This document shows, piece after piece, positions 1 through 8,995 of a DNA stretch of 64,000 bases. The position numbers and the translations under genes were made by a program. The notes under the pieces were generated by a model. It did no database searches. It had not been told where the DNA came from and worked only from the letters and a program-made list of their open reading frames with translations. Numbering within the stretch: the stretch's first letter is position 1; every line of letters begins with the position of its first letter. Source of the stretch: Kribbella steppae (GTDB lineage Bacteria > Actinomycetota > Actinomycetes > Propionibacteriales > Kribbellaceae); NCBI RefSeq assembly GCF_004342025.1, contig NZ_SLWN01000013.1:62001-126000 (forward strand), in the 5' to 3' direction.

Positions 1-83
1 AATACGTTTCGATTGTCTTGCCCCCGGCACCGCTCACAGGTCTACAGTCGCGACATAGGCAATCCGTCACCATCGGAGCTCTG

Positions 84-821
84 ATGAGAATGGCTGCTGA
101 GACCCCGACGATCGTCCTGGTCCACGGTGCATGGGCCGACGCGACCGGCTTCGCCGCCGAAATCCGCGCCCTGCAGGACCGCGGGTATTCCGCTGTCGGG
201 TTCGGCAACCCGCTTCGCGACCTCGCTGGCGACGCCGCCTACCTGGCCGGGTTCCTGCGGACCCTGAGCGGTCCGATCGTACTCGTCGGCCACTCCTACG
301 GCGGCAATGTGATCTCCACCGCCGCCATCGCCAACGAGCAGGTCCAGGCGCTCGTCTACCTCAACGGCTGGATGTGCGACGTCGGCGAGAGCCAGCAGCA
401 GCTCCTCGAAAGGTTTGAAGGCAGCCTCGTGGGGCCCTCGATCCGGCCCGTTCCGTTCACCAACCCCGACGGGAGCGAGGGCACCGATCTCTACCTCGCC
501 CACGAGGCCTTCCACGAAGCCTTCGCCGCCGATGTCGACCCTGCAACGGCCGCAGTAATGGCCGCGGCACAGCGACCTTACGCCGCCGCGGCATTCGCAG
601 CCACGCCGTCGTCCCCGCCGGCGTGGAACACACTGCCGTGCTGGTACTTGCTCGGCACCGAGGATAGGGCCATCCCTCCGGAGCTGCAGCGGTTCATGGC
701 CGAGCGCGCCAACGCGACGATCGTGGAGGTCGCGGCTTCGCACGTCTCATTCGTGTCCCAGCCTGAGGCCGCAACCCAACTCATCCTGCAGGCCGCCGAA
801 GCGACAGCCGTCGCCGGCTGA
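84..821 (+). CDS. alpha/beta-hydrolase fold protein
   Basis: A 245-residue alpha/beta hydrolase that probably acts in the cytosol on a small ester, lactone or similar substrate. The sequence shows an early strand followed by VLVHGAWAD (residues 11-19, oxyanion-hole HG) and the nucleophile elbow GHSYGG with Ser71. A late Asp (GTEDRA) and a His (ASHVSF) can complete the triad. ATG 84 is preferred because GGAG lies 5 nt upstream; ATG 90 is possible, and a longer reading frame starting at 18 has no such site. The protein is clearly paralogous to the hydrolase at 16417-17121: both share NPLR.LA.DAA, GHSYGG and DVGES. The substrate cannot be deduced. Confidence 0.85.
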   Translation: MRMAAETPTIVLVHGAWADATGFAAEIRALQDRGYSAVGFGNPLRDLAGDAAYLAGFLRTLSGPIVLVGHSYGGNVISTAAIANEQVQALVYLNGWMCDVGESQQQLLERFEGSLVGPSIRPVPFTNPDGSEGTDLYLAHEAFHEAFAADVDPATAAVMAAAQRPYAAAAFAATPSSPPAWNTLPCWYLLGTEDRAIPPELQRFMAERANATIVEVAASHVSFVSQPEAATQLILQAAEATAVAG

Positions 822-934
822 CCAGCGCAGTCTGACGTTCGCTCATCCCGCCAGACGCGATGATCGTCGGGCTGGCCGACGCGCTCGCCCCTAACACACC
901 CGCGTATCGGCTGTGCGTGCATTGGGCAGCCCCC

Positions 935-1192
935 TCAGATGGTCACCAGGCTTCTAGCCTGTCGCGGATCAGTTGGCAGACAGCTGTCGCGGATGACTAG
1001 CTCGCCGGCGGCGTTGTAGAGGCTGGCGATCACGACTACAGGGTGGGCGATCGAGGTGAGCGCACCGACGACGATGACCTCGCAGGTTTCGCGATGTGGG
1101 CTGCATGCCCCGAGTTCAACGTCCCGTGGCGTGCCGTCGGCTTCAGTGACTTGGTCGTCCGTCAGCAGGTGCTCGACGTTTGGGGAGATCAC
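935..1192 (-). CDS. hypothetical 85-residue protein
   Basis: A short minus-strand frame starting at GTG 1192, with GC-rich third codon positions typical of real genes in this window. The product has a hydrophobic middle (EVIVVGALTSIAHPVVVIASLY) and no motif I recognise. An in-frame stop lies just upstream, so it cannot be much longer. There is no clear ribosome binding site. It lies in a poorly coding 1.1-kb stretch next to a broken membrane-protein gene, so it could itself be a remnant. Confidence 0.35.
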   Translation of the reverse strand: MISPNVEHLLTDDQVTEADGTPRDVELGACSPHRETCEVIVVGALTSIAHPVVVIASLYNAAGELVIRDSCLPTDPRQARSLVTI

Positions 1193-1368
1193 CCCGACAT
1201 GCCGTCATGAGCGTCAACGCTCGCATCGCGGCTACTCCGGACGTTTCCTGGCGACTCGTGCGCGGGCTCTCGTCCGCGCAGAGTCGACGTAGAGATGACC
1301 TGCGGGAGTTCGACGCAGGCAGGCGGTCGGGGGACTCTTTGCCGCCTTCGTTGCGCTTGCGACCGAGG

Positions 1369-1780
1369 TCAGCGTAGGTCGAGCCGGTCCAGGATGAGAT
1401 CGGCGGAGACCAGATATGCCACCGCGAGAGCAAAGAACACAGCAGGGACTGCTAGCGAACTGCGCGCACGCCTCGTACGCAGGATCAAATAGACGGGGAG
1501 AAGCAGGATGCCCCACCATGCCGAGACCTGTACGCCCGCTCTGCGTAGCGCCGCAGAGTCTGCGCCGACCACTGCCCAGCTCAAGAGCGTTGCGAACAGG
1601 AGTGACCCCATGGCGGAGTCGCTTACGCCGAACAGTTCGCAGTTCGAGTGCAAGGAGGTCAAACGCGACCCACGTCACCGGCAGTAGCGCGAGGAACAGT
1701 GCCGTGACGGGTGCAGGCGTCGTCCGTCGAGCTGGGTCCGTACGAGAACTGCTCGGGAGGTCCGCGCCGTCTACTGTCAT
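1369..1780 (-). pseudogene. frameshifted small membrane protein
   Basis: Two overlapping minus-strand frames together read as one small multi-pass membrane protein. The first, from ATG 1780, encodes a polar N-terminus and one hydrophobic segment (VTALFLALLPVTWVAF). The second, open from about 1662 to 1369, encodes three more (SLLFATLLSWAVV, WWGILLLPVYLIL, VPAVFFALAVAYLVS). Past the first hydrophobic segment the first frame turns arginine-rich and shadow-like, which suggests a frameshift near 1640-1650. No family was recognised. The alternative is two unrelated short frames. Confidence 0.4.
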
Positions 1781-1967
1781 GTTCTGTCACCCTCCATCGA
1801 AGCCACCCGCAGAAGTTCTACCAGCCATGCACGGCCAACACACTCAATTCGGCAGTTCAGTGCTTCACCGACAGCGGCAGCGGTGCTCGTCGTGAGGCGG
1901 CGTGATGGTGCTAGGCGTGCGCCGCAGTCACCTGCTGTCCGGTCGTGAGAGAGCGCCACTTTGACGC

Positions 1968-3383
1968 GTGGGCCTGTACGCTCGCGCGGTGGCTCTCCCA
2001 GACGCATTGCAAACCATCGTCAATGACATCGCTGCGGCGGCGCGAGGTAAGGACCCGGAAGCGTTCCTCGCGGCCGGACAGCGCCTCGCGGACAGGTTCC
2101 ACGAGGCATCGCGGCAAGACCTCGACGCAGCGGTCACGTTGCTCGCACCCGTACTCACCGACGCGCCGGAGTCCCTGGGCGGACCGCTCGCGCAGTACCT
2201 CGGTTCCCTGATTGGCATGGACGGGGATGCCACGCCGGTTCTCGACACCCTGGTTGAGCACGCGTGCCGGGCTCTGGAGGGCACGCGGCAGTTCGTGGCA
2301 CTCTACGATGAGCTTGTCGGACCAGTCCCAGAGCGAGCGGAGTGCGGTGAGCGCGAATACGAGCAGTTCGTCGCGGCAGCAGCCTCCCGAATCGACGACC
2401 CAGGCGCCGTCGCCCGCTCGTGGATGTATGCCGAGTCCTGGGTGCAACCCGTCCTGTTCCTCGGCCAGCGCGCCGACGTCCGGCGTGCGCTGCCGCAGCG
2501 GGAGCGGCTAACGGCGGCAGCGATCGCCGCGGAGGACGACCTTCCGGGCCTTGCCCCATGGCTGGTTGGGCTGCTCCGCATTCTCGACGACGAGCCGCTG
2601 GTCGTGCTGCACCGCCCCACAGGCACTGCCTTCCGCGTCACGATCTCGGGCGTGTCCGACAACTTCCAACTCCACACACTTCTCGGGGCTCACATCATCC
2701 CGCTGCTTCCGGTCGCGCGGCGAGGCGTCCTCCGTCGCCGAGACACCTCGGGGTTGCCCGCCGCGCCGACGCCAGCGATGCTCGCGGCCGCCGATGGTTC
2801 CGGAGACCTCGCCCCGGCAGGCGGTCTCACCGGCCAGTTCAACCTCGTTGACGGCCTGGGAGCTTGGATCTGGAACGAAGGCCGGCCTGACGAGATCCCG
2901 CTGATCGACGGCGTGCGCGTCATCGTTCTCGACCCGCCTCCCTACCAACGCGGCTGGGACTCCGGCCGCGCGTACCCGCTCCTGTGCGCCAGTGTCGAGG
3001 CCACTCCACTACCCAACGACGAAGCCAGAATGTGGCTGTCTCGAATCAAACCCGCGAAGCCGCTCGATCAGGCGACCAAAGCCTCCGAGGCGCTCGTGTG
3101 GTCGGACGACATGGCGGTGGCCCTGCCGTCAGGGCGCGACGTGGCCGACGTCGTCAACTACACGCTCGCCGCCAGTGCGCGTGGAGTCTCCGGGCTCGAA
3201 CTGGAGACTGCGGTCGCGGGTGAGTTCTCTCTTTCAGCCGAGGACTCCGCACTCGCCGTTGATCGCGTCTTTGGCGGGATAACCCGCGCCGCCACCCTGA
3301 ACGAAGCCAACCGTCCGGATCCGGTGAAGGACCCGATCGCCTTCGAGTCCTACCGACAGGCCCTGGAGCGCTCAGAGGCCTGA
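1968..3383 (+). CDS. hypothetical 471-residue protein
   Basis: A long, well-formed coding frame with consistent GC-rich third positions. I see no signal peptide, membrane segment or motif that gives a function. Residues 1-110 are helical and Ala/Leu-rich, the middle contains mixed alpha/beta stretches (WLVGLLRILDDEPLVVLHRPTG), and the C-terminus is acidic. The start is uncertain: GTG 1968 is used here, and GTG 1989 would give a product beginning VALPDALQTIV; neither has a clear ribosome binding site. It stands alone between a broken membrane-protein gene and a convergent MBL-fold gene. It is probably an actinobacterial protein of unknown function. Confidence 0.65.
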   Translation: MGLYARAVALPDALQTIVNDIAAAARGKDPEAFLAAGQRLADRFHEASRQDLDAAVTLLAPVLTDAPESLGGPLAQYLGSLIGMDGDATPVLDTLVEHACRALEGTRQFVALYDELVGPVPERAECGEREYEQFVAAAASRIDDPGAVARSWMYAESWVQPVLFLGQRADVRRALPQRERLTAAAIAAEDDLPGLAPWLVGLLRILDDEPLVVLHRPTGTAFRVTISGVSDNFQLHTLLGAHIIPLLPVARRGVLRRRDTSGLPAAPTPAMLAAADGSGDLAPAGGLTGQFNLVDGLGAWIWNEGRPDEIPLIDGVRVIVLDPPPYQRGWDSGRAYPLLCASVEATPLPNDEARMWLSRIKPAKPLDQATKASEALVWSDDMAVALPSGRDVADVVNYTLAASARGVSGLELETAVAGEFSLSAEDSALAVDRVFGGITRAATLNEANRPDPVKDPIAFESYRQALERSEA

Positions 3384-3638
3384 CCACGCTACGCGGCCGA
3401 TCCGACGTACGCGGAGCGCATGGCGATGTACTTGGGCCACACCGTTGGTGGCGAATGTCAGTCGAGGAGGTGCGCGTTGGTCGACGCAAAGAAGCGCGGG
3501 TATCCGCGGATCCCGCGAGGCTGGTCGAACGCGCCATCGGAGGCTGCGGCAGAAGACTGGGTGAGCCAGCCGGATGCTGAAAGACGGCCGAGGCCAGGGC
3601 CGCCTGCTGCCATTAGGTTCACTCCACGTGCGGTGATG

Positions 3639-4664
3639 TCAGGGGTGGATCTGGGAGCCCTCGCCGAGGTCGAGGCGGACGGATTCCAGGATCAGGAACG
3701 TCGTGGTCGCCGTGTACACGTCCGCCGCGGCGAGAACCCCGAGGTACTTCTTGATCACCGGCTCGGACGCGTACCGCACCTGCGCCGCCTGGTACTCCTT
3801 CACCGCCGCCCAGGCGTTGTTCCCGTACTTCGCGAAGTACGGCGTCGGGTCGACGGCGGCCAGCGCCTGCTTCACTCCTGCGATGATGTCGTCGATGTAC
3901 TGCCGGTACACGACCATGTCCTGGCGGGTGCCAAGCCTGCCGATGTGGCCGCCGATGTAGTGCTTCCACGGATAGGACAACGCCTTGGCCGGGGCCGCGA
4001 TCGAACCTGGCACGTCCTCGTTGATGTTGAAGAAGTCGAACGGCACCCAGCCGGGCAGGTTGACGTCGACCAACATCAACGTGTCGTGGTCGGGGAAGTG
4101 GATGTAGATATTGTCCGGGGTGTGGTTGGTCCCGTGATAGGCCAGCTCGATCCGCTCTCCCCCGACCCGCAGCGTACGGCGACTCTCGAAGGTGACATCG
4201 GGCACCGGCCGGGTGGGATCGTTGTCGCGGGCAAGCAATCGCTCGTTCTCGGCATGACCGATCCGCGTGACGTGCTTGCCGAACAGTGACGAGGCCCCGG
4301 CATGGTCCGCGTGGTGGTGCGAGTAGACGAGGTGCGTCACCTTGTTGGACACACCGTTCTCGGCAGCGATCTGGTCGATCGCGCGCTGCAGGTTGTGGCC
4401 GATCGAAGGTGGCGCGTCGAACAGCACCACCCCGTCCTTCGTGGTCAGGAACGCGGCCTGGTATGTGCTGTCGGTGACCCAGTACAGGTTCTTCTTCACA
4501 CGGCCGACGAAGTATCCCTGCTCGTTGACCGCAGGCCCCAGGGCCGACGGCGGGATCGGCGCGTAGTCCGGCAGCGTCTCCGCATTCGCGGGCAGTTCCC
4601 CGAGAATCGGGACCGCTGCGAGTGCGGCACCACCAGCGAGGAAGGTACGACGTTTCGTAGACAT
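3639..4664 (-). CDS. Tat-exported MBL-fold metallohydrolase
   Basis: A 341-residue metallo-beta-lactamase-fold protein. Residues 1-28 form a twin-arginine signal (KRRTFLAGGAALAAV, ending near ANAE), so it should be exported folded. The zinc motif HHHADH sits at residues 116-121, followed by later conserved His/Asp (GTNHTPDN, LMLVDV, GGHIGRLG). ATG 4664 is chosen because AAGGA lies 6 nt upstream; an upstream start at 4685 would put seven residues before the Tat signal. Its closest relative here is the neighbouring 4996-5967 gene, which lacks the signal, so the pair appears to be a duplication split between outside and inside the cell. The substrate is unknown; families of this type include lactonases and other hydrolases. 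Confidence 0.85.
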   Translation of the reverse strand: MSTKRRTFLAGGAALAAVPILGELPANAETLPDYAPIPPSALGPAVNEQGYFVGRVKKNLYWVTDSTYQAAFLTTKDGVVLFDAPPSIGHNLQRAIDQIAAENGVSNKVTHLVYSHHHADHAGASSLFGKHVTRIGHAENERLLARDNDPTRPVPDVTFESRRTLRVGGERIELAYHGTNHTPDNIYIHFPDHDTLMLVDVNLPGWVPFDFFNINEDVPGSIAAPAKALSYPWKHYIGGHIGRLGTRQDMVVYRQYIDDIIAGVKQALAAVDPTPYFAKYGNNAWAAVKEYQAAQVRYASEPVIKKYLGVLAAADVYTATTTFLILESVRLDLGEGSQIHP

Positions 4665-4681
4665 GACAGTCCTTTCCGAAC

Positions 4682-4999
4682 TCAAGCGCCGTACGTCGGC
4701 ACGATCGCGCCGCTCACGGCTGCGGCGGCATCACTGACCAGGAACGCGATGATCTCGGCCACGGCCTCCGGCTTCACCGTGTGGGCGAGCAGCTCCGGTG
4801 GGAGGTACGGCCGGGTCTTGTCGGTGTCGAGCTGCGCCGGCGCGACCGCGTTGACGCGGATTCCGTCCGGCAGTAGCTTCAGCCCGTCGGCATTCCGATC
4901 GACACCGACGACCGTGAATCCTGCTCCGGCCAGCTTCGCGGCGGTCGCCCGCCCGAGTTCCCCACCCGCACCGACGACCATCGCCACCTGCGCGCTCAT
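4682..4999 (-). pseudogene. internally deleted short-chain dehydrogenase
   Basis: The 105-residue frame starts as a normal SDR: MVVGAGGELGRA is the Rossmann glycine motif, followed by a second strand VVGVDRN. It then jumps after KLLPDG to the SDR C-terminal part (IRVNAVAPAQLDTDKTRP, then the AEIIAFLVSDAAAAVSG segment). About 130 residues holding the NAG motif, catalytic Ser and YxxxK are missing, yet the frame is kept. SDRs are normally about 240-260 aa. It overlaps the stop of the upstream MBL-fold gene by 4 bp (ATGA), so it is probably still translated. Either it is a dead remnant or the short Rossmann stub kept some non-catalytic role. Confidence 0.75.
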
Positions 5000-5967
5000 G
5001 GGTGCACCTGCGATCCGCCGCCGAGATCGAGCCGGATCGACTGCAGGATCGAGAAGGTCGTGGTCGTCGTCAGCGCCGGTACGTCGGCCGCCGCCAGGAC
5101 GCCGGTGTACTTCGAGATCACCGGAGCGGCAGCGGCGTTGGTCACCGCATCGAGATACCCGGCGACCCCGGCCCACGCGTTCTCGCCGTACCTCATGAAG
5201 TAGGGCGTCGGATCGACCGACGCGAGCGCGGCGTGCGAGCTGTCCACGATGTCCGCGATGTACTGCTGATGCAGTACGACGTCGTCGCGGCGCCCGAGCT
5301 TGCCGAGATGCCCGCCGAGGAAGTTCGTCCAGGAATACTCCATCGCGCGGTCCGGAGCCTCGAGGTAACCGGGCACGTCCTCGCTGAGGTTCAGGTTGTA
5401 GATCGGCACCCACCCGATGTTCACGATGTCGATCAGCATCAACGTGTCGTGGTCCGGGAAGTGGATGTAGATGTTGTCCGGCGAGTGGTTCGGTCCGTGG
5501 TACACGAGCTCGACCCGCGAGCCGCCGACCTCGAGCGTGTAGTTCTCCTCGAACGTGACGTCCGGCACCGGGCGGGCCCGGTCGTTGTCGCGCTGGAGCA
5601 GTCGCCGGGTCTCCGTGTGCCCGATCCGGACGACGTCGCCGAACAGGTACGACGCGCCCGCGTGGTCGGCGTGATGGTGGGAGTAGACCAGATGAGTGAC
5701 CGTGTTCGGCACGTTCTCGGCGGCGGTGATCTCGTCGACCGCCCGGCGGAGGTTGCCGCCGATCGTCGGCGGCGCGTCGAACAGAACGACGCCGGCGGGC
5801 GTCGCCAGGAACGCCGACTGGTACGTGCCGTCCGTGACCCAGAACAGGTTGTCCTGAACGCGATCGACGTAGTAGCCGTCCGCGTTCAGCGCCGGGCCGA
5901 GCGCAGACTCTGGCACCGGAACGTAATCCGGCAGTTGCGGCGCGCTGTCGGCGCCGGGAGTGGACAT
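4996..5967 (-). CDS. cytosolic MBL-fold metallohydrolase
   Basis: A 323-residue paralog of the Tat-exported protein at 3639-4664, with the same zinc motif (HLVYSHHHADHAGAS) and the same order of conserved blocks (PDNIYIHFPDHDTLMLID, GGHLGKLG, DPTPYF). It begins MSTPGADSAPQLPDY and has no export signal, so it should be cytosolic. ATG 5967 is used; longer starts reach into the promoter of the divergent regulator at 6077. It is transcribed with the shortened SDR that follows it (4-bp overlap). The divergent MalT-like regulator is the obvious candidate controller. Its reaction is unknown. Confidence 0.85.
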   Translation of the reverse strand: MSTPGADSAPQLPDYVPVPESALGPALNADGYYVDRVQDNLFWVTDGTYQSAFLATPAGVVLFDAPPTIGGNLRRAVDEITAAENVPNTVTHLVYSHHHADHAGASYLFGDVVRIGHTETRRLLQRDNDRARPVPDVTFEENYTLEVGGSRVELVYHGPNHSPDNIYIHFPDHDTLMLIDIVNIGWVPIYNLNLSEDVPGYLEAPDRAMEYSWTNFLGGHLGKLGRRDDVVLHQQYIADIVDSSHAALASVDPTPYFMRYGENAWAGVAGYLDAVTNAAAAPVISKYTGVLAAADVPALTTTTTFSILQSIRLDLGGGSQVHP

Positions 5968-6076
5968 CGCGATGTTCTCCGTCGGATCGGGGGCGATCTG
6001 TGCTACTCCAGACTTGCCGCCGGCCGGTGGCCGGTCGTCGCCGGATTCAGGTGATTTCCACAGGTAGGCTGACCGG

Positions 6077-8653
6077 GTGCCCGGACGAACTGGCGCATCC
6101 CTGCAAGGGTTGATCGACCGCCACGACCTGATCGCGGCGCTCGACCGCGCCGCGACGAAGCAGGTCACGATCGTGTCCGCACCGGCCGGCAGCGGAAAGA
6201 CGTCACTGCTGCGCAGCTGGTCCGAGCACACGGGCAGCCGTACGGCGTACCTCTCGATCAGACCCGATCAGTACGACGCCCAGCTGTTCTGGCTCGCACT
6301 TTTGGCAGCTGTCCGCGCGGCGACCGGCAGCGCGGAACCTCCCCCGCGCCCGCCCGGGTTCGACGGTCCAGCGGCCATACGATCCGAGCTCGCTGCCGCG
6401 GACGACGAGTTCATCCTGATCATCGACGACCTGCACGAGCTCAACTCCGCCGAGGCGATCCCCCAGCTCACCACGCTATTGACGACGTTGCCCGCGGGAG
6501 TTCATGCCGTCGTCGCAACCCGTGGTGAGTCCAGGCTGCGGCTGCAACGTCTGCGGCTCGCCGGTGAGCTGTCCGAGATCCGTGGCGCGCAACTGCCGTT
6601 CACCGAGGACGAGACGCGCGAGCTGCTCGCCACTGCCGGCGTTACGATCTCGGACCGAGCGGTCGCCGTACTGCAGGAGCGGACCGAAGGCTGGGCCGCC
6701 GGACTGCGGCTCGCGATCCTGTCACTCGCCGGGCACCCAGATCCCGAGCGGTTCGTGGCCGAGTTCTCCGGCACCGACCGGACTGTCGCGGAGTACCTGC
6801 TGGCGGAGATGCTCGACCACCAGCCGCCCGAGGTGCAGCGACTGCTGCTCCGCACCTCGGTGCTCGACCGGGTCAACGGAGAGCTTGCCGATCTGCTGAC
6901 CGGCACGACCGGCTCCGAACGGATCCTGCTCGCCCTCGAGGACGCCAACGCGTTCGTCGTGTCGCTGGACCACGAGCGGACGTGGTTCCGCTACCACCAT
7001 CTGTTCCGGGACCTGCTGCGCTTGGAGCTTCGCCGTACCGATGACGTCCATGAACTGCACCGCGTCGCGGCACGGTGGTTCGCGGACCACGCAGACGTCG
7101 CGGAGTCGACGCGCCACCTCCAAGCGTCCGGCGATTGGACCGCGGCTGCCCAGATGCTGACCGACCATGCCCTCAGCCTCACGCTCGACGGGCAAGCCGC
7201 CACGGTCGCTGCGCTGCTCCACTCGTTCCCCCACGGCGTCCGCGGCCTGGCACTGGCGCACGCGGTCGCCGAACTCAACCGCGGACGCCCTGACGAAGCA
7301 GTGGCTCACCTCGAGGTCGCCCGAGCGGATCTCGCGGACGCGCCGGTCGACCACCGGCACCGCCTCCGGACCACGATCGCCGCACTCGACCTGCTAGCAG
7401 CACGCCTGCGCGGCCACTTCGACGGCATCATCGAACGTGTCGAAGCGCTGCCGTCAACCACCAGCATGTCCAGCGCAGACGTTGTCCTGAGCAACGATGC
7501 GCACGCGACCGCATTGCTCAACCTCGGTGTCACGGCGGCCTGGTCGCTGCGACTGTCCGACAGCGAGAAGTACCTGCTGCAGGGCGCGGAGGTAGCGCGA
7601 GAGATCGGGCGGCCGTACCTCGAGGTCGCCTGTCTGGCCCACCTGGGATTCACCGCCACTCGCGACGCGTCGGCGCGCGCCCGCAGGTACTGCGAGGACG
7701 CGATCGAGCAGGCGACCCGCTACGGCTGGGCGGCGGAGCCAGTGATCGCGCCGGCGTACATCACGCTCGCCGGAGTCCTCAGCTGGACGGGCGATTTCGA
7801 CCAGGCCGAGGAATGGCTCGCCCGTGCGCGGAACGCCGTACCCAGCGGAGGTGAGCCAGGCACCCAACTGCTCCTCCACTTGGCCGCCGCGACGCTGTCA
7901 GCGGGGCGCGGGCGGCATGAGGACACCCTGGCCGAGCTCGTCGCCGCCGGCCAGGTGCGAATGGCCGGCAGGCATGCGCTGATCGGCCGGGTGCTCGGCT
8001 GGACCATCGAGACTCAGGTTCGCCTTGGGCAGCTCGCGGAGGCGCGCGCAGCGGTCGCTGCCGTCGATGACCACCTGGCGTCGACGGGCGAGCTTCGCAA
8101 CGCAGTCGCCGTACTCCACCTTGCCGAACAACAGCCGGCCGAGGCGCGCGCCGAGCTCCGGAGCGTGCTCGACGGCACCGCACCCCGCAACCCGGTCCTC
8201 ACCCTGATCGAGGCCAACCTGCTCGACGCCCTCGCCGCTCGGGCTCTCGGCGACGACGAATCCGCCCGTGCGTCTGCCGAACGAGCCCTGCACCTCGCGG
8301 AGCCCGATCGCATCCTCCTCCCATTCGTGATGACCGGCGCCGCGCCGCTCCTCGCCGGATTGCCGACGCACGGTACGACTCATGCCGCGCTCGTCACCGA
8401 CATCCTCGACGCGACCTCGACTCACTCAGCTGCTCCGGCACCTGCGGAGGCGCTCAGCAAGAGTGAGCTGCGAGTCCTGCGCTATTTGCCGACCAACCTG
8501 ACCCGGCCCGAGATCGCCGGCAAACTGTCGGTCTCGCTGAACACCGTCAACACACACATCCGCCACATCTACATAAAACTCGGCGCCACCGACCGGTCTG
8601 CGGCCGTCCAGCGCGCCCGCGAGCTCCGCCTCCTGTCCGCCGGCCGAGCCTGA
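6077..8653 (+). CDS. MalT/LuxR-family ATP-binding transcriptional regulator
   Basis: An 858-residue regulator of the large MalT-like type. The N-terminal STAND ATPase has a Walker A GSGKTS (from residue 38) and a Walker B ILIIDDLHEL near residue 118. A long helical TPR-like middle follows (about 340-780). The C-terminal LuxR helix-turn-helix reads LSKSELRVLRYLPTNLTRPE then LNTVNTHIRHIYIKLG. Such proteins bind an inducer and ATP and activate nearby operons. GTG 6077 is the only start close to the first conserved block. It lies divergently, 109 bp from the MBL-fold operon 5967-4682, which it may control. Confidence 0.9.
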   Translation: MPGRTGASLQGLIDRHDLIAALDRAATKQVTIVSAPAGSGKTSLLRSWSEHTGSRTAYLSIRPDQYDAQLFWLALLAAVRAATGSAEPPPRPPGFDGPAAIRSELAAADDEFILIIDDLHELNSAEAIPQLTTLLTTLPAGVHAVVATRGESRLRLQRLRLAGELSEIRGAQLPFTEDETRELLATAGVTISDRAVAVLQERTEGWAAGLRLAILSLAGHPDPERFVAEFSGTDRTVAEYLLAEMLDHQPPEVQRLLLRTSVLDRVNGELADLLTGTTGSERILLALEDANAFVVSLDHERTWFRYHHLFRDLLRLELRRTDDVHELHRVAARWFADHADVAESTRHLQASGDWTAAAQMLTDHALSLTLDGQAATVAALLHSFPHGVRGLALAHAVAELNRGRPDEAVAHLEVARADLADAPVDHRHRLRTTIAALDLLAARLRGHFDGIIERVEALPSTTSMSSADVVLSNDAHATALLNLGVTAAWSLRLSDSEKYLLQGAEVAREIGRPYLEVACLAHLGFTATRDASARARRYCEDAIEQATRYGWAAEPVIAPAYITLAGVLSWTGDFDQAEEWLARARNAVPSGGEPGTQLLLHLAAATLSAGRGRHEDTLAELVAAGQVRMAGRHALIGRVLGWTIETQVRLGQLAEARAAVAAVDDHLASTGELRNAVAVLHLAEQQPAEARAELRSVLDGTAPRNPVLTLIEANLLDALAARALGDDESARASAERALHLAEPDRILLPFVMTGAAPLLAGLPTHGTTHAALVTDILDATSTHSAAPAPAEALSKSELRVLRYLPTNLTRPEIAGKLSVSLNTVNTHIRHIYIKLGATDRSAAVQRARELRLLSAGRA

Positions 8654-8654
8654 G

Positions 8655-8848
8655 TCAGACCTTGGGCATCTCGTCGGCCAGCCCCACCTCGGCGCCGACG
8701 CCGTCGCGGTCAGCGGCGGAGAGCACGGCATCGAGCAGCCCGGAAAGCGTGCCGCAAGGTCGCCGCCGCGCAGCTTGACGAAGCACCGCGTGCCTTCGTG
8801 ACGGCCGTGGACGATCCCGGCGGCGCGGAGAACCCGAAGGTGATGACC
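8655..8848 (-). pseudogene. ArsR-type winged-helix regulator remnant
   Basis: Minus-strand reading from 8848 gives GHHLRVLRAAGIVHGRHEG followed by TRCFVKLRGGDLA. This is the recognition helix and wing of an ArsR/SmtB-like repressor. A change of frame near 8755 is needed to continue into GLLDAVLSAADRDGVGAEVG and the stop at 8655. No convincing N-terminal helices precede it. It is a truncated, frameshifted relic in the 342-bp gap between the MalT-like regulator and the esterase gene. Confidence 0.5.
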
Positions 8849-8916
8849 GCGTCCGGTACGGCGACGACGTGACGGATCTGGTGTTCGTGGACGAGACGCC
8901 GCTGACGGTCCGGTGA

Positions 8917-8935
8917 ATCACCGGAATCCGGTGAT
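8917..8935. promoter_or_regulatory. palindromic operator candidate, site 1
   Basis: ATCACCGG-AAT-CCGGTGAT has two perfect 8-bp arms. It lies 61 bp upstream of the GTG of the esterase operon at 8996. It resembles the palindromes at 11210, 14436 and 15904 (outer ATCAC/GTGAT arms), so one repressor or activator may act on all four. The binding protein is not identified. Confidence 0.45.
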
Positions 8936-8995
8936 GCCCGACGAGGGGCCTGGCGACAAGACTCGCAGTGATCGGTTCGCGAAGGGAGATCCTGG

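Noticed and set aside
3420..4289. 289-codon plus-strand frame
   Set aside because: It lies antisense to the Tat-exported MBL-fold gene, gives an Arg/Val/Asp-rich product without motifs, and is a typical shadow in GC-rich DNA.
5002..6054. 350-codon plus-strand frame
   Set aside because: It is antisense to the second MBL-fold gene and its product is Arg/Val/Asp-rich with no family motif.
8881..8916. Short plus-strand frame VTDLVFVDETPLTVR as a gene end
   Set aside because: It is too short, has no upstream coding continuation and overlaps the palindrome region.
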